In this document: one piece after another, positions 43,234-52,862 of the stretch | How positions within the stretch are numbered: position 1 is the stretch's first letter | How the letters are laid out: every line of letters starts with the position of its first letter | Source: Pseudomonas putida | Lineage (GTDB): Bacteria; Pseudomonadota; Gammaproteobacteria; Pseudomonadales; Pseudomonadaceae | DNA length: 64,000 nt | Reading direction: 5' to 3' | Assembly: GCF_028682455.1 (NCBI RefSeq) | Contig: NZ_JANHLD010000001.1 | Coordinates: 744,001-808,000, forward strand | Made by a program: the position numbers and the translations under genes | Notes under the pieces: model-generated | Database searches by the model: none | What the model was told of the DNA's origin: nothing | The model's input: the letters and a program-made list of their open reading frames with translations, nothing else

Positions 43234-44570
43234 ACGAACTCCACAGCCTCGAAGCCGAGCACGGCGTACTGGGTGCAATGCTGCGCCAGCCGCACCTGAT
43301 CGACGTGCTGTCCAGCGACCTGGCAGCCGACGCATTCGCCTGGGAAGACAGCGCCGACCTGTACCGCCTGATCCTGGAGCTGCACGCCGACGGCCAGCCG
43401 GTGGACGTGATCACCCTGAGCGATCGCCGCGCAGAGCTTCCGAGTGGCACCAGAACCCTGGCCTATGCCGGCGAGATCCAGGCGAACACCCCGAGTGTGG
43501 CAAACGCCAAGTCCTACGCCCAGATCATCCGTGACCGTGCTATCTGCCGCCAGTTGGCCGCCGCCGCTGAGCGCATCAACGAGGTGGCGCATGAGCAGGC
43601 CGATATCGAGGACAAGATCTCGCTGGCCCAGTCCATCGTGTTGGGCCTGGACGCCACCGGTAACGACGGCGAGTGCCAGATGATCGGCGATATCCTCGCC
43701 GAGCACATTGAGACCCTGCAGGCGCGCCTGGATCGGTTCGAAAGCGGCGTAGTGATGGATGGCCTGGGCTCTGGCATTCCTGATCTCGACAAGTACACCC
43801 AGGGCCTCAAGCCAGGGCAGATGGTCGTCGTTGCTGGCCGCCCAGCGATGGGCAAGACCACGCTGGCGATGAACGTCGCTGCGGACGTGGCGATCAACCA
43901 GCGCAAGCCGGTGCTTGTTGTCAGCCTGGAAATGACCAAGACCCAGCTCATGGATCGCCTGCTGGCGGCGGTGGGCGGTATCCCGCTTCCATCGCTGAAG
44001 ACTGGCGAGTGTGCAAGTGACTACTCCACCGAATTGGCTGCAGCGACTCTCAGGTTGCGTGACGCGCCGATCTGCGTATCTGACGTGCCAGTCATGACCA
44101 TGCCGCGCATACGCTCCATTGCCCGGCGCCAGGCCCATCGCATGGGTGGCCTTGGGTTGGTGGTCATCGACTACCTGGGGTTGATGGAGGGCGAGGGCAA
44201 GGGGCGTACCGAAGACGTTACCGCCATGTCGCGCCAGATCAAGCTGCTGGCTCGCGAGCTGGATTGCCCAGTGATCGTCCTGTCCCAGCTCAACCGCGGC
44301 TGCGAATCGCGCCCAGACAAGCGCCCGGTACTGAGCGACCTGCGCGAATCCGGCGCCATTGAGCAGGACGCCGACATCGTGATGTTCGTGTACCGCGACG
44401 AAGTCTACCACCCCAACACCCAGGACAAAGGCATCGGGGAAATCCTGATCCGCAAGAACCGTGACGGCGAGATCGGCACGGTCCCCACTGCATTCCAGGG
44501 TGACCGCTCTCGGTTCATGCCGCTGGCTAACCGTTCCCGCCAAGACAACGTCGTGCAGGTGAATTTCTGA
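43230..44570 (+). CDS. replicative DNA helicase, DnaB-like
   Basis: A 446-residue helicase. N-terminal DnaB domain (LHSLEAEHGVLGAMLRQPHL), linker, then RecA-fold with Walker A GRPAMGKTT (203-211), Walker B LVVIDYLGLM and the late motif LSQLNRGCESRPDKRP. A phage-encoded DnaB makes a separate helicase loader unnecessary. ATGA overlap with the initiator gene. Confidence 0.92.
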   Translation: MNELHSLEAEHGVLGAMLRQPHLIDVLSSDLAADAFAWEDSADLYRLILELHADGQPVDVITLSDRRAELPSGTRTLAYAGEIQANTPSVANAKSYAQIIRDRAICRQLAAAAERINEVAHEQADIEDKISLAQSIVLGLDATGNDGECQMIGDILAEHIETLQARLDRFESGVVMDGLGSGIPDLDKYTQGLKPGQMVVVAGRPAMGKTTLAMNVAADVAINQRKPVLVVSLEMTKTQLMDRLLAAVGGIPLPSLKTGECASDYSTELAAATLRLRDAPICVSDVPVMTMPRIRSIARRQAHRMGGLGLVVIDYLGLMEGEGKGRTEDVTAMSRQIKLLARELDCPVIVLSQLNRGCESRPDKRPVLSDLRESGAIEQDADIVMFVYRDEVYHPNTQDKGIGEILIRKNRDGEIGTVPTAFQGDRSRFMPLANRSRQDNVVQVNF

Positions 44571-45223
44571 TGAGAGAGCGCAGAACGATCTACCACCACA
44601 ACGGCTATCGGCTCCGCTCCTATACCGAACTGATGTGGGCTCGGCTGATGGACGCTGCTGAGATCACTTACCTGTACGAGCCGGACCTGGTTCGTGTCGA
44701 CGATGGCTGCTACCTGCCGGACTTCTGGCTGCCGCATGTCGGTATCTACTTGGAAGTTAAGGGCAAGCAGCCAACCGAAGAAGAGATCCAGAAGGCTGAC
44801 GCGGTGATGGCTCGCACTGGCCGCGAGGTGATGTTCCTGGTCGGTCGCCCTGAGTCTGACCAAGGCGGGTTGTTCAATTGCGGCCTCCTCGTTCGAGGGG
44901 CCTCCGGCTGGAATAGCAACATCACTCCGAACGACTTGCATCGCCTTGTTCGCGACCACGTTAACCACGAAATGGGAGCGCGAATGCGCCTGGCAGTGCA
45001 ACAGGATGACCTGGACTACGTCCGCCAAGTCGGAGAAGTGCTGGAGGAAATGTTCCTGGTTCGCGCTGACCGTTCGGACATGGAGCGCGTGCTGCGAGAA
45101 GTTCACGCGCCGCTCAACGCTGAGTGCCTGGCGGATCTGCCGGCTCCAACCATTTGCGAGAAGGCCCTGAAGTCTTTTCTCGATCGCCAGCAATTTCGGA
45201 TCTCTCAGCGAGGTGTCGCGTGA
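44570..45223 (+). CDS. PD-(D/E)XK-type phage nuclease
   Basis: A 217-residue protein. Residues 20-65 show the PD-(D/E)XK pattern: Glu20 in RSYTELMW, PD at 50-51 in YLPDFWLP and the ELVK-like LEVKG with Glu62 and Lys64. The C-terminal ~100 residues are helical and without match. It could process recombination or replication intermediates. ATG overlaps the helicase stop by one base. Confidence 0.65.
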   Translation: MRERRTIYHHNGYRLRSYTELMWARLMDAAEITYLYEPDLVRVDDGCYLPDFWLPHVGIYLEVKGKQPTEEEIQKADAVMARTGREVMFLVGRPESDQGGLFNCGLLVRGASGWNSNITPNDLHRLVRDHVNHEMGARMRLAVQQDDLDYVRQVGEVLEEMFLVRADRSDMERVLREVHAPLNAECLADLPAPTICEKALKSFLDRQQFRISQRGVA

Positions 45224-45282
45224 ACCGAATCGCCAAGTTGAACATCAAGCGCGCCGGGCAGCCGGCCGGGGAGGGGGTGTGA
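45220..45282 (+). CDS. 20-residue coupled micro-frame
   Basis: A GTG start in GTGA overlaps the nuclease stop, and its TGA overlaps the next ATG by one base (TGATG). Sequence MNRIAKLNIKRAGQPAGEGV. It may only pass ribosomes along. Weak evidence. Confidence 0.25.
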   Translation: MNRIAKLNIKRAGQPAGEGV

Positions 45283-45629
45283 TGGACAAGCCCGATCAAA
45301 AACTGCTGGAACTGGCCGCCAAGGCAGCCGGCATCGGCCCAGTGCTCTGCTACGAATCGGCGCGGAACTGCCTGCGCATTGGGCCTCGCTCGAACTACCG
45401 GCTGTGGAATCCGCTGGACGACGACAGTGCTGCGCTGCGCCTGGCCATGAAGCTTGGCATCTGCATCCAGTTCATCCCGCAGTGCGACACCGTCCAGGTC
45501 TACCAGGAACGCGAGTTCACTGCCGAGCCGTTCAACGTGCACGTAGCTGGCCTGGGCGATATCGAAACGCGCCGGGTCATCACGCAAGCCGCCGCCGAGA
45601 TCGGCAAAGCCATGCAGGAGAAGCACTGA
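45282..45629 (+). CDS. hypothetical phage protein
   Basis: A 115-residue protein of a type frequent in phages: LLELAAKAAGIGPVLCYESA, YRLWNPLDDDSAALRLAMKL. GGGGAGGGGG precedes the ATG. Probably a beta/alpha fold; function unknown. Confidence 0.65.
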   Translation: MDKPDQKLLELAAKAAGIGPVLCYESARNCLRIGPRSNYRLWNPLDDDSAALRLAMKLGICIQFIPQCDTVQVYQEREFTAEPFNVHVAGLGDIETRRVITQAAAEIGKAMQEKH

Positions 45630-45844
45630 TGGACACCAACAAGATGCGCGAGGAGCGCGCTCAGGCTGATGCGCGAGTGCTGAAGTACCTGCAGAGCTGC
45701 CAGGGCTCTACTGCGTGGGCGATGTCGGGCGCAGTGCGCTTGAGCCGAGAGGAAGTCTCCAGGGCATGCCAGAGGCTCAAGCGCAAAGGCCTGGTGGCCA
45801 CATCCCCAACCCTGGCAACTTTCTGGCAGGCGGTGATGGCATGA
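45629..45844 (+). CDS. winged-helix-like DNA-binding protein
   Basis: A 71-residue protein whose VLKYLQSCQGSTAWAMSGAV, then RLSREEVSRACQRLKRKGLV, looks like a helix-turn-helix followed by a wing. CAGGAG precedes the ATG. It may regulate phage genes; target unknown. Confidence 0.55.
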   Translation: MDTNKMREERAQADARVLKYLQSCQGSTAWAMSGAVRLSREEVSRACQRLKRKGLVATSPTLATFWQAVMA

Positions 45845-46215
45845 ATCTGAGCAGAGAAAGGATCGAGTCCATCCGGCAGAAGGCCAAGGCCAAAGCTTTG
45901 CTCGATCTAGGCGAGGTAGCCGACCTGATCGGACACAACGAACACCTGACTGAGTTGTGCGAGGCGCGTGCACGACTGCTGCTTGCCGCAGATTCGGAAA
46001 TCGAAGGTCTCCGCGATCACAAGCAACACCTGGTCGACCTGCGCGAGACACACGGCTTCGACAGCTGGTCTGCCGCACTGGTGGAGGTCGACCGTCTCAA
46101 AGCCGAGAACGAGACCATACGCACCGAAGCAAAGCGGCAGGAGGACGGCCTGAGGGAGATGCTGCGCCGCCAGAACAAGCAGATCTGCGCCCTCAAGGGG
46201 AAGCGCTATGACTGA
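45841..46215 (+). CDS. coiled-coil phage protein
   Basis: A 124-residue helical protein (IESIRQKAKAKALLDLGEVA, ending DGLREMLRRQNKQICALKGK). ATGA overlap with the gene before and 8-bp overlap with ninB. Function unknown; such proteins are common ahead of ninB. Confidence 0.6.
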   Translation: MNLSRERIESIRQKAKAKALLDLGEVADLIGHNEHLTELCEARARLLLAADSEIEGLRDHKQHLVDLRETHGFDSWSAALVEVDRLKAENETIRTEAKRQEDGLREMLRRQNKQICALKGKRYD

Positions 46216-46624
46216 CTTCGTGATGCACAGCATGGCTGACGCCAATCGTCTCTTCGGCATCCTGCAGGCCCAGGACTTCACCCGCCCCAAGAAGATCGTC
46301 ATCAAGGACCAGGACCGCAGCGGCGAGCAGAACAAGAAACTGCACGCCTGCCTGTCCGATATCGCCAAGCAGGTCGAGCACGCCGGCAAGAAGTGGGACG
46401 TCCTGATCTGGAAACGCCTCCTGACGGCCGCCTGGCTGCGTGAGAGCGGCGAACAGCCTCAACTGATACCAGCGGTAGACGGTAACGGCTTCGACGTCGT
46501 TTACGAGCGCACAAGCCAGCTGAGCGTGAAGCAGTGCGCGAGCCTGCTGGAGTGGATTCAGGCGTTTGGCGCCGAGCACCAGGTTCGATGGAGCCAGAAG
46601 GATCTGTGGGAGGGGCGGTATTGA
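46208..46624 (+). CDS. ninB: NinB recombination protein
   Basis: A 138-residue protein with the NinB/Orf pattern: RPKKIVIKDQDRSGEQNKKL, HACLSDIAKQV, WDVLIWKRLLTAAWLRESGE and VYERTSQLSVKQCASLLEWI. In lambda NinB (Orf) binds SSB and ssDNA and replaces RecFOR functions. It overlaps its neighbours by a few bases. Confidence 0.88.
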   Translation: MTDFVMHSMADANRLFGILQAQDFTRPKKIVIKDQDRSGEQNKKLHACLSDIAKQVEHAGKKWDVLIWKRLLTAAWLRESGEQPQLIPAVDGNGFDVVYERTSQLSVKQCASLLEWIQAFGAEHQVRWSQKDLWEGRY

Positions 46625-46902
46625 TGAGCCATCAATTCAAGCCGGGCGATCTGGCGCTTGTCACCAACCACACCTACCCGCCAGCCATCGGCCTGTGCGT
46701 AGAGCTGGTTTCCCGCCACCTTGTCGGCCCGGTCGATCGTCGTGACCCAATGGACCCTGGCGTCTACGAGAAGGAAGGCGGCGAGGTCGTGTGGGTGGTC
46801 AGCGAAGACAAGGCCATCGTCTGGGAAAAATGGCTCATGCCCCTGCGCGGCGACTTCGCCCCCGAGCAGCAGAAAGCCAAGGAGGCTGAACCGTGCGCGT
46901 AG
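46624..46902 (+). CDS. hypothetical phage protein
   Basis: A 92-residue protein: FKPGDLALVTNHTYPPAIGL, CVELVSRHL, then KEGGEVVWVVSEDKAIVWEK. The FKPGDLALV start suggests an SH3-like beta barrel. ATG overlaps the ninB stop by one base. Function unknown. Confidence 0.65.
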   Translation: MSHQFKPGDLALVTNHTYPPAIGLCVELVSRHLVGPVDRRDPMDPGVYEKEGGEVVWVVSEDKAIVWEKWLMPLRGDFAPEQQKAKEAEPCA

Positions 46903-47510
46903 CTCTCAAGGAAGTGAAGCAGAAGACCTGCAAGTCCTGCGGCGGGAAGTTCCGGCCATCGCTGTCGACGCAGAAGGCCTGCAGCGTGAAGTGTGCCCTG
47001 GCCCTGGCGCCCGCCAATCACGACAAAGCCCGCAAGGCCATCGACCAGCGCAAGCGCCGCGAGATCAAGGTTCGCAAGGAGGGGCTCAAGACCCGGGCGG
47101 ATTACATCCGTGAAGCCCAGATCGAGTTCAACGCCTTTATCCGGTTGCGTGACAAGGACGAGCCCTGCATCTGCTGCGGCAGCTATGGCCCGGGCGAAGA
47201 CTGGCTTACCGGTGGCAAATGGGACGCTGGCCATTTCCTCGGTCGGGGTGCCTATCCAGAACTCCGCTTCGACGAAGACAACTGCCACAAGCAGCTCAAG
47301 TCTTGCAACGGCGGATCGGGCAAGTACGCCGCCAAGGGCCGCACCGTCGCCCAAGGATACCGCGAGCGGTTGATCCAGAAGATTGGTCAAGAGCGTGTTG
47401 ACCGGCTTGAAGGCCCTCATGAGGCCCAGCGCTACACCATCGAAGACCTCAGGGTTATCAAGGCCGAGTACCGGGCAAAGATCAAACAGCTGAAGGAGCA
47501 AGCAGCATGA
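46893..47510 (+). CDS. ninG: NinG (Rap) Holliday-junction endonuclease-like protein
   Basis: A 205-residue protein from GTG. An N-terminal Cys4 zinc finger (CKSCGGKFRPSLSTQKACSV, KC) is followed by a charged linker and the NinG core CICCGSYGPGEDWLTGGKWD and AGHFLGRGAYPELRFDEDNC. Lambda Rap cuts D-loops and Holliday junctions. It pairs functionally with NinB upstream. Confidence 0.88.
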   Translation: MRVALKEVKQKTCKSCGGKFRPSLSTQKACSVKCALALAPANHDKARKAIDQRKRREIKVRKEGLKTRADYIREAQIEFNAFIRLRDKDEPCICCGSYGPGEDWLTGGKWDAGHFLGRGAYPELRFDEDNCHKQLKSCNGGSGKYAAKGRTVAQGYRERLIQKIGQERVDRLEGPHEAQRYTIEDLRVIKAEYRAKIKQLKEQAA

Positions 47511-47629
47511 ACTGGACACCACTCGACACCGCCCAGCTGCTTCTCCTGGGCATGGCAATCCTGGGCACCTATTGCATCGTGAAGGGCATGGTCATAGCCA
47601 ACCGCCGGAAGCGGGAGGAGCGGGGATGA
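47507..47629 (+). CDS. 40-residue membrane micro-protein
   Basis: MNWTPLDTAQLLLLGMAILG, then TYCIVKGMVIANRRKRE: one helix with a basic cytoplasmic end. ATGA overlaps on both sides (ninG before, next gene after). Function unknown. Confidence 0.6.
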   Translation: MNWTPLDTAQLLLLGMAILGTYCIVKGMVIANRRKREERG

Positions 47630-48216
47630 AGCTGAACAGTGCGAGATCGGTGTGGCACGACAGCCTCTACGTGGCCAGGGACAGCCAGGGCGCCTGCCTT
47701 CAGGAGATTGGGATGCTCGGCCGCATGATTCAGAAGACCGAGCGGTTGACCAACGCCAGCCATGCAGCACACCAGGCCGTGGCCGGGCGCATCCAGCAGG
47801 CAATCGACACGCTCCCAAGCCGCCTCAAGTCCTTTGGCAACTTCATGTACAGCCCGCTTGCCTCCGACGACGAGAAGGAAGAAGCGGAAGATGCCGTATT
47901 CCTGATTGCATATGCCGCAGGCCAGAAGATGTACGCGAAGAAGTTCGAGAAAGCCCGCCTGGTTGCCGTTGGTGTGCTCTACCGGTACCGCCGGATGCAC
48001 CAGGGCGGCCAGAGCGAGGGGGTTGACCCTTGCCCAACACCAGAGGCATTCCGCGCCTGGTTGCTGCAGGTGCTTGGCCTGGAGCTTTCATCGGAGCAGT
48101 GGGCGAGGGAGTGGGGTGGCTTCGTTCAAGCCTGTTTCGACGCCTGCAATGACCTTGATCGGGATGCCTTGGTGCCTGTCTCTTTGGCGATAAAAGAAAT
48201 GAAAATAGCTGCTTGA
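47626..48216 (+). CDS. unknown protein in the antiterminator Q position
   Basis: A 196-residue helical protein (WHDSLYVARDSQGACLQEIG, then FEKARLVAVGVLYRYRRMHQ, FRAWLLQVLGLELSSEQWAR). It is the last gene before a promoter/terminator leader and the lysis-morphogenesis operon, exactly where lambdoid phages place the late antiterminator Q. No Q motif was recognised, so the role rests on position. Confidence 0.6.
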   Translation: MKLNSARSVWHDSLYVARDSQGACLQEIGMLGRMIQKTERLTNASHAAHQAVAGRIQQAIDTLPSRLKSFGNFMYSPLASDDEKEEAEDAVFLIAYAAGQKMYAKKFEKARLVAVGVLYRYRRMHQGGQSEGVDPCPTPEAFRAWLLQVLGLELSSEQWAREWGGFVQACFDACNDLDRDALVPVSLAIKEMKIAA

Positions 48217-48242
48217 CGACAAATGTCCGGCTCAGGCAGTAT
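48213..48242 (+). promoter_or_regulatory. candidate late promoter (PR'-like)
   Basis: TTGACG (48213-48218), 18-nt spacer, CAGTAT (48237-48242); TATATT at 48240 is an alternative -10 with a long spacer. It lies between the last early gene and the late operon. Confidence 0.4.
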
Positions 48243-48260
48243 ATTCCCCATCGTTACAGT

Positions 48261-48311
48261 TTTGCCTTTGGCAAACATTTCCAAGAAACCGGCCGCTGAG
48301 CCGGTTTTTTT
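48261..48311 (+). terminator. late-leader hairpins: pause palindrome and terminator (tR'-like)
   Basis: A perfect palindrome TTTGCC-TTT-GGCAAA (48261-48275) is followed by AAACCGGC/GCCGGTTT (48286-48307) and T7. A terminator this close to a late promoter implies that late genes need antitermination. Confidence 0.7.
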
Positions 48312-48403
48312 GTGCCCATTTTTCACGGTGCTGCTCCTGGCAACACTTGCCCGCTCACGGCGGGCCTTTTATCACCGACGTGCTTCAGTAAGAGGTTGAG
48401 CGC

Positions 48404-48730
48404 ATGGAGTTCTTTCACCGCCTGCTCGACAAACTCGACTGGGCTATTGCGGGCCTCATTGGGGCTGTCGTCGCCAGCTGGTGGCACCGGGAGGATCTGA
48501 CCGACCGAAAGGCCTGGTTGATCTTCCTCTGCACTGGTGCTGCCTGCGCGCATTACCTGACCGGTATGGTTAGCGCGTACTTCGGCATCATCGAGCCCCG
48601 GAGTGTTGCTGGGGTTGGGTTTCTACTGGGTACCTTCGGCGGATCGCTAATCGCTGCGATCACCCGTGCCATCAAAGCCGCTGATCTCTGGGCCTTCATT
48701 CGGTCCAAGTTCGGGGGAGGCGCACCATGA
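48404..48730 (+). CDS. putative holin
   Basis: A 108-residue protein with three hydrophobic stretches (about residues 14-27, 38-58, 70-88) and a charged N-terminus, the shape of a class I holin. It would form the membrane lesions that release endolysin. First gene of the late operon; ATGA overlap with the next membrane protein. Confidence 0.65.
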   Translation: MEFFHRLLDKLDWAIAGLIGAVVASWWHREDLTDRKAWLIFLCTGAACAHYLTGMVSAYFGIIEPRSVAGVGFLLGTFGGSLIAAITRAIKAADLWAFIRSKFGGGAP

Positions 48731-49074
48731 CCTTTGAATACATCTCGGGCTATGCCGCCGGCGTTATCGCTGTATGGGCGACCTGGTGCGTGCTGAGCGG
48801 GAAGGTCCGCGACGGCGTCCTGGGCAAGTTGATCTACTCGGTCATCGCTTTCAGCGGCTACGCCATCCTGGCGCGTCCTGACCGCGCATTCGCCGCTTCA
48901 GGTGCTGCCGAGGCAACCCTGTACGTTTCCCTGGCCTTCGCTGGTGTCAGGCACATGTTCATTGTCATGTACTGGCAGCGGGTCAAGATCTGGCTATGCC
49001 GAGCATTGAAGTGCGAGCATTGCCTGAAGGATTGCCGGTTCGGTCCGGGCGGGATTGAGCGGCGCAAGCAGTAG
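48727..49074 (+). CDS. second small membrane protein of the lysis module
   Basis: A 115-residue protein with three hydrophobic segments (YISGYAAGVIAVWATWCVL, LIYSVIAFSGYAILA, AEATLYVSLAFAGVRHMFIV) and a basic, Cys-containing end (CRALKCEHCLKDCRF). It may be an antiholin or second holin. No endolysin follows. Confidence 0.6.
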   Translation: MTFEYISGYAAGVIAVWATWCVLSGKVRDGVLGKLIYSVIAFSGYAILARPDRAFAASGAAEATLYVSLAFAGVRHMFIVMYWQRVKIWLCRALKCEHCLKDCRFGPGGIERRKQ

Positions 49075-49077
49075 CCT

Positions 49078-49112
49078 GCGCCACGTTTAGCGCATGTGCC
49101 ATTTCGTGGCGC
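49078..49112. other. inverted repeat before terminase, candidate packaging site
   Basis: GCGCCACG (49078-49085) and CGTGGCGC (49105-49112) are perfect complements around a 19-nt spacer that also holds AGCGCATGTGCC. It lies 15 bp before the small terminase start, where cos or pac sites are often found. Confidence 0.4.
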
Positions 49113-49126
49113 GCAAAGGATAACCA

Positions 49127-49756
49127 ATGACTGAGAAGCAGGCACCAGACTGGGAGCGCATAGAGCAGCTCTACCGGGCTGGACTTCTGTCTGTGCGTGA
49201 GATTGCTGCGGCCTGCGGCGTCTCTCACACCGCAATCCAGAAGAAGGCGAAGGCGCTCGGATGGGAGCGAGACCTTCAGGCCAAGATCAAGGCAAAGGCC
49301 GATTCACTGGTTGCCAAGTCAGAGGTTGCCAAAGAAGTTGCCACGGAAACCTTGGCAACCGAGCGTGGAATCGTCGATGCCAACGCCCAGGTTATTGCCA
49401 ACATACGCATTGCTCACCGGGCTGACATTCGCCGGTACCGGAACCTGGCAAACAGGTTGTTGGAAGAGCTGGAAGGATTGACCGACAACCGTGTGCTGTT
49501 CGAGGAGCTGGGGGAGATCCTCCATAACCCCGAGGACCCGCGCCTGAGTGATGCGTACCACAAGGTCATCGCGCTGCCGGGTCGCACCAAGACCCTCAAG
49601 GACTTAGGCGACACCCTCAAGGTGCTGATTACTCTGGAGCGCCAGGCCTACGGGCTCGCCAACGATGACGCTGGCGGCCCGCCATCCGCAGCTGACGCTG
49701 CGTTCCCAAATGACCCAGTGGAGGCGGCCAAGGCCTACCAGAAAATGATGGGCTGA
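49127..49756 (+). CDS. terminase small subunit
   Basis: A 209-residue protein with an N-terminal helix-turn-helix ([35 protein letters not shown]) that recognises the packaging site, a central helical part and a C-terminal acidic segment. It directs the large subunit to phage DNA. It precedes the large subunit by 4 bp. Confidence 0.8.
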   Translation: MTEKQAPDWERIEQLYRAGLLSVREIAAACGVSHTAIQKKAKALGWERDLQAKIKAKADSLVAKSEVAKEVATETLATERGIVDANAQVIANIRIAHRADIRRYRNLANRLLEELEGLTDNRVLFEELGEILHNPEDPRLSDAYHKVIALPGRTKTLKDLGDTLKVLITLERQAYGLANDDAGGPPSAADAAFPNDPVEAAKAYQKMMG

Positions 49757-49760
49757 AGTC

Positions 49761-51356
49761 ATGCCGATTCCATTCCCGTTCGACTTCCGTAAGCCGGACT
49801 ACGGGCAGGTATTCGAGTGGCGGGCGGAGCGCCTGCAACGGATCAGGAAGGCGCCCGGCGCTATTCCAGCCATGAAGGCGTTCTACAAGGACAATCCTGC
49901 CCAGTTCATTATCGACTGGGGCATGACCTTCGATCCTCGAAACGTTGAGCGCGGGTTGCCGGCCAACATCCCCTTCCTGCTGTTCCCCAAGCAGGAAGAG
50001 TGGGTGGAATGGTTCATGGAGCGCTGGAAGTCCCAAGAACCCGGCATCACCGAAAAGACCCGGGACATGGGTATGTCCTGGCTGACGATTGCCCTGGCCG
50101 ACACCGTATGCCTATTCAATCGCGGCATGGTCGTCGGGTTCGGGTCTCGCAAAGAGGAGTACGTCGACAAGATCGGCGCGCCCAAATCGCTGTTCTGGAA
50201 AGCCCGAATGTTCCTCGACATGTTGCCCGTCGAATTTCGCGGGAGCTGGAACCTCAACAAGCATGCACCGCACATGCGGATCATGTTCCCCGATACCGAG
50301 TCTGTGATCACCGGTGAGTCTGGTGACGGCATTGGCCGGGGTGACCGGTCGAGCTTTTACATCGTGGACGAGTCTGCGTTCCTTGAGCGCCCGCAGCTCG
50401 TTGATGCCTCTCTGTCGGCGACCACCAACTGCCGACAAGACATCAGCACGCCGAATAGCATGGGCAACCCGTTCGCCCAGAAACGCCACAGCGGCAAGAT
50501 CAAGGTATTCACGTTCCACTGGCGCGACGACCCACGGAAGGATGACGCCTGGTACGCCAAGCAGGTCAATGACCTTGACCCGGTGACCGTGGCTCAGGAG
50601 ATCGATATCAACTACTCGGCTTCGGTCGAAGGCGTGGTGATTCCGTCAGCCTGGGTGCAGGCTGCCATCGGGGCGCACACGAAGCTGGGTATCGAGCCCA
50701 CGGGCATGAAGCGTGCTGGCCTGGACGTGGCAGACGAAGGCAAGGACTTGAACGCCTTCGCCGGGCGCCACGGCATCTTGCTGGAGCACTTGAGCTCATG
50801 GTCGGGTCGTGGCGGTGACATCTACTCGACTGTGGTCAAGGCCTTCTCGATCTGTGATGAGCTCGGCTACGACTCGTTCGACTATGACGCCGACGGTCTG
50901 GGATCGGGTGTGCGTGGTGATGCCCGGGTGATCAACGAGGCGCGCCATGACGCTGGACGCCCTCGCATCTACGACGAGCCTTTCCGAGGCTCAGGTGCGG
51001 TCCACGACCCTGAAGGCGAGATGGTCAAGGAGCGCCAGAACAAAGACTTCTTCATGAACGCCAAGGCCCAGGCCTGGTGGGCGCTCAGGTTGCGATTCCA
51101 GGCGACCTACCGTGCCGTGGTTGAAGGGCTGGAGGTTGACCCCGACGACATCATCTCGATCTCGCCGACGCTTCCAGAGCTCTCAGCGCTGACCATGGAG
51201 CTGTCCCAGCCAACCTACACCATCAATCAGGTGGGCAAGGTCGTCATCGACAAGGCCCCCGAAGGCACGAAATCTCCGAACTTGGCTGACTCAGTGATGA
51301 TCTGTTTCCAGCCTGCGGCTCGATCACTGGACATTTGGCAGAGACTGGCAGGATGA
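49761..51356 (+). CDS. terminase large subunit
   Basis: A 531-residue packaging motor. The ATPase domain has a Walker A-like KTRDMGMS (99-106) and Walker [10 protein letters not shown], the nuclease domain has [19 protein letters not shown] and [15 protein letters not shown] with RNase H-type Asp residues. It cuts concatemers and drives DNA into the prohead. ATGA overlap with the portal gene. Confidence 0.9.
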   Translation: MPIPFPFDFRKPDYGQVFEWRAERLQRIRKAPGAIPAMKAFYKDNPAQFIIDWGMTFDPRNVERGLPANIPFLLFPKQEEWVEWFMERWKSQEPGITEKTRDMGMSWLTIALADTVCLFNRGMVVGFGSRKEEYVDKIGAPKSLFWKARMFLDMLPVEFRGSWNLNKHAPHMRIMFPDTESVITGESGDGIGRGDRSSFYIVDESAFLERPQLVDASLSATTNCRQDISTPNSMGNPFAQKRHSGKIKVFTFHWRDDPRKDDAWYAKQVNDLDPVTVAQEIDINYSASVEGVVIPSAWVQAAIGAHTKLGIEPTGMKRAGLDVADEGKDLNAFAGRHGILLEHLSSWSGRGGDIYSTVVKAFSICDELGYDSFDYDADGLGSGVRGDARVINEARHDAGRPRIYDEPFRGSGAVHDPEGEMVKERQNKDFFMNAKAQAWWALRLRFQATYRAVVEGLEVDPDDIISISPTLPELSALTMELSQPTYTINQVGKVVIDKAPEGTKSPNLADSVMICFQPAARSLDIWQRLAG

Positions 51357-52810
51357 GCAAAAGACATCAGATCAAGGCGCGAGCCGCGAAGGTAACCGCT
51401 GCGACTGACGCCGCCCGCAAATCCTTCATGACTGGCGACAGCTTCGAGAACTTCGCCGCGCGCGTTGGGCTCCAGGCCAACAACCAGAACTCGGCCAGCC
51501 ACTACACCTTCGACCTGGTAAGCCGCAACCGCATCCAGATGGAGGCGGTATATCGCTCCAGCTGGATCGCTGGCATGGCTGTCGACTTGGTCGCCCAGGA
51601 CATGACCCGGGCCGGCATTGAGCTTCAGTCGGACATGGAGCCCGAAGAGAAGGACAAGCTGAACCAGGCCCTTGAACGCATGCAGATCTGGAATCAGCTC
51701 TGCGACAATGTGAAATGGTCACGGCTCTACGGTGGCTCAATCGCGGTGATGCTGATCGACGGCCAGCGGCCTGAAACCGCGCTGCGTCTGGATAGCATCA
51801 GCAAAGGCCAGTTCAAGGGGCTGCTGGTGCTGGACCGTTGGCTGGTTCAGCCATCGCTGGAGGACCTGGTCACCGAATATGGCCCATACCTCGGCAAGCC
51901 GAAGTTCTACACCGTGCTCGCTGATGCCCAGGCCTTGGTCAACCAGAAGATTCACTACTCCCGGGTCATCCGCCTGGAGGGCGTGCAGCTCCCGTACTGG
52001 CAGCGCATCGCTGAAAACGGGTGGGGGCAGTCGGTCTTGGAGCGGTTGTGGGATCGTCTCATCGCCTTCGACAGCACCAGCAGCGGCGCTGCCCAGCTGG
52101 TCTACAAGGCACACCTGCGCACCTACAAGATCGAGAAGCTCCGCGAACTGATCGCCACTGGCGGCAAGGCCTTTGAGGCCGTGGTGAAGCAGATCGAAAT
52201 GATCCGGCTGTACCAGTCCAACGAGGGTTTGACCCTCATGGATGCATCCGACCAGTTCGAGACGCACCAGTACAGCTTCACGGGCCTGTCCGACGTGCTG
52301 CTGAGCTTTGGCGAGCAGATAGCGGGTGCGCTGCAGGTGCCCCTGGTGCGGTTGTTCGGTCAGTCTCCTGGCGGGCTGAACAGCGACGGTGACAGTGCTC
52401 TTGATACCTACCACGACAACGTGGCCGTCTGGCAGGACCGCGACCTTCGGCCAGGTATGACCACGCTGCTGGAGGTCGCGTCGCGGTCGGTGCTTGGCAA
52501 GCCAATGCCAGAGGGGTGGGACTTCAAGTTCAACCCGCTGGGGCAGTTGACCGACACCGAGAAGGCCGACATTGCCAGCAAGGACACATCGACCGTGGTC
52601 GAGGCGTTCGAGGCGCAGTTGATCAGTCGATCCACAGCGCTGAAGGAACTGCGCCAGTCCAGTCAAACCACTGGCCTCTGGTCGAACATCACCGACGAGG
52701 ACATCAACGATGCTGAGAACGATCCTCCCCCCGGTTCAGAGGCACTTGCCGATGCCGGCCTGCCAGCCTCCGAGAAGCCTAAAGCCCCAGAACAAGGCGC
52801 AGAGCCCTGA
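51353..52810 (+). CDS. portal protein, DUF1073 family
   Basis: A 485-residue protein with the DUF1073 pattern: [49 protein letters not shown] and the C-terminal [20 protein letters not shown]. It forms the dodecameric vertex through which DNA enters. Pro/Glu-rich tail. It follows terminase as usual. Confidence 0.88.
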   Translation: MSKRHQIKARAAKVTAATDAARKSFMTGDSFENFAARVGLQANNQNSASHYTFDLVSRNRIQMEAVYRSSWIAGMAVDLVAQDMTRAGIELQSDMEPEEKDKLNQALERMQIWNQLCDNVKWSRLYGGSIAVMLIDGQRPETALRLDSISKGQFKGLLVLDRWLVQPSLEDLVTEYGPYLGKPKFYTVLADAQALVNQKIHYSRVIRLEGVQLPYWQRIAENGWGQSVLERLWDRLIAFDSTSSGAAQLVYKAHLRTYKIEKLRELIATGGKAFEAVVKQIEMIRLYQSNEGLTLMDASDQFETHQYSFTGLSDVLLSFGEQIAGALQVPLVRLFGQSPGGLNSDGDSALDTYHDNVAVWQDRDLRPGMTTLLEVASRSVLGKPMPEGWDFKFNPLGQLTDTEKADIASKDTSTVVEAFEAQLISRSTALKELRQSSQTTGLWSNITDEDINDAENDPPPGSEALADAGLPASEKPKAPEQGAEP

Positions 52811-52862
52811 CCGTCGTACATCAATTTCGGTTGGCCCCCTGAAGATAGGCGTAGTCGGCGAG

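Noticed and set aside
42645..44543. 632-codon frame antisense to the initiator and helicase genes
   Set aside because: Shadow of the DnaB-like gene on the other strand; no protein motifs.
51353..52810. reading the DUF1073 protein as an anti-CBASS nuclease because of family naming
   Set aside because: Its position after terminase, length and motifs are those of a portal protein.
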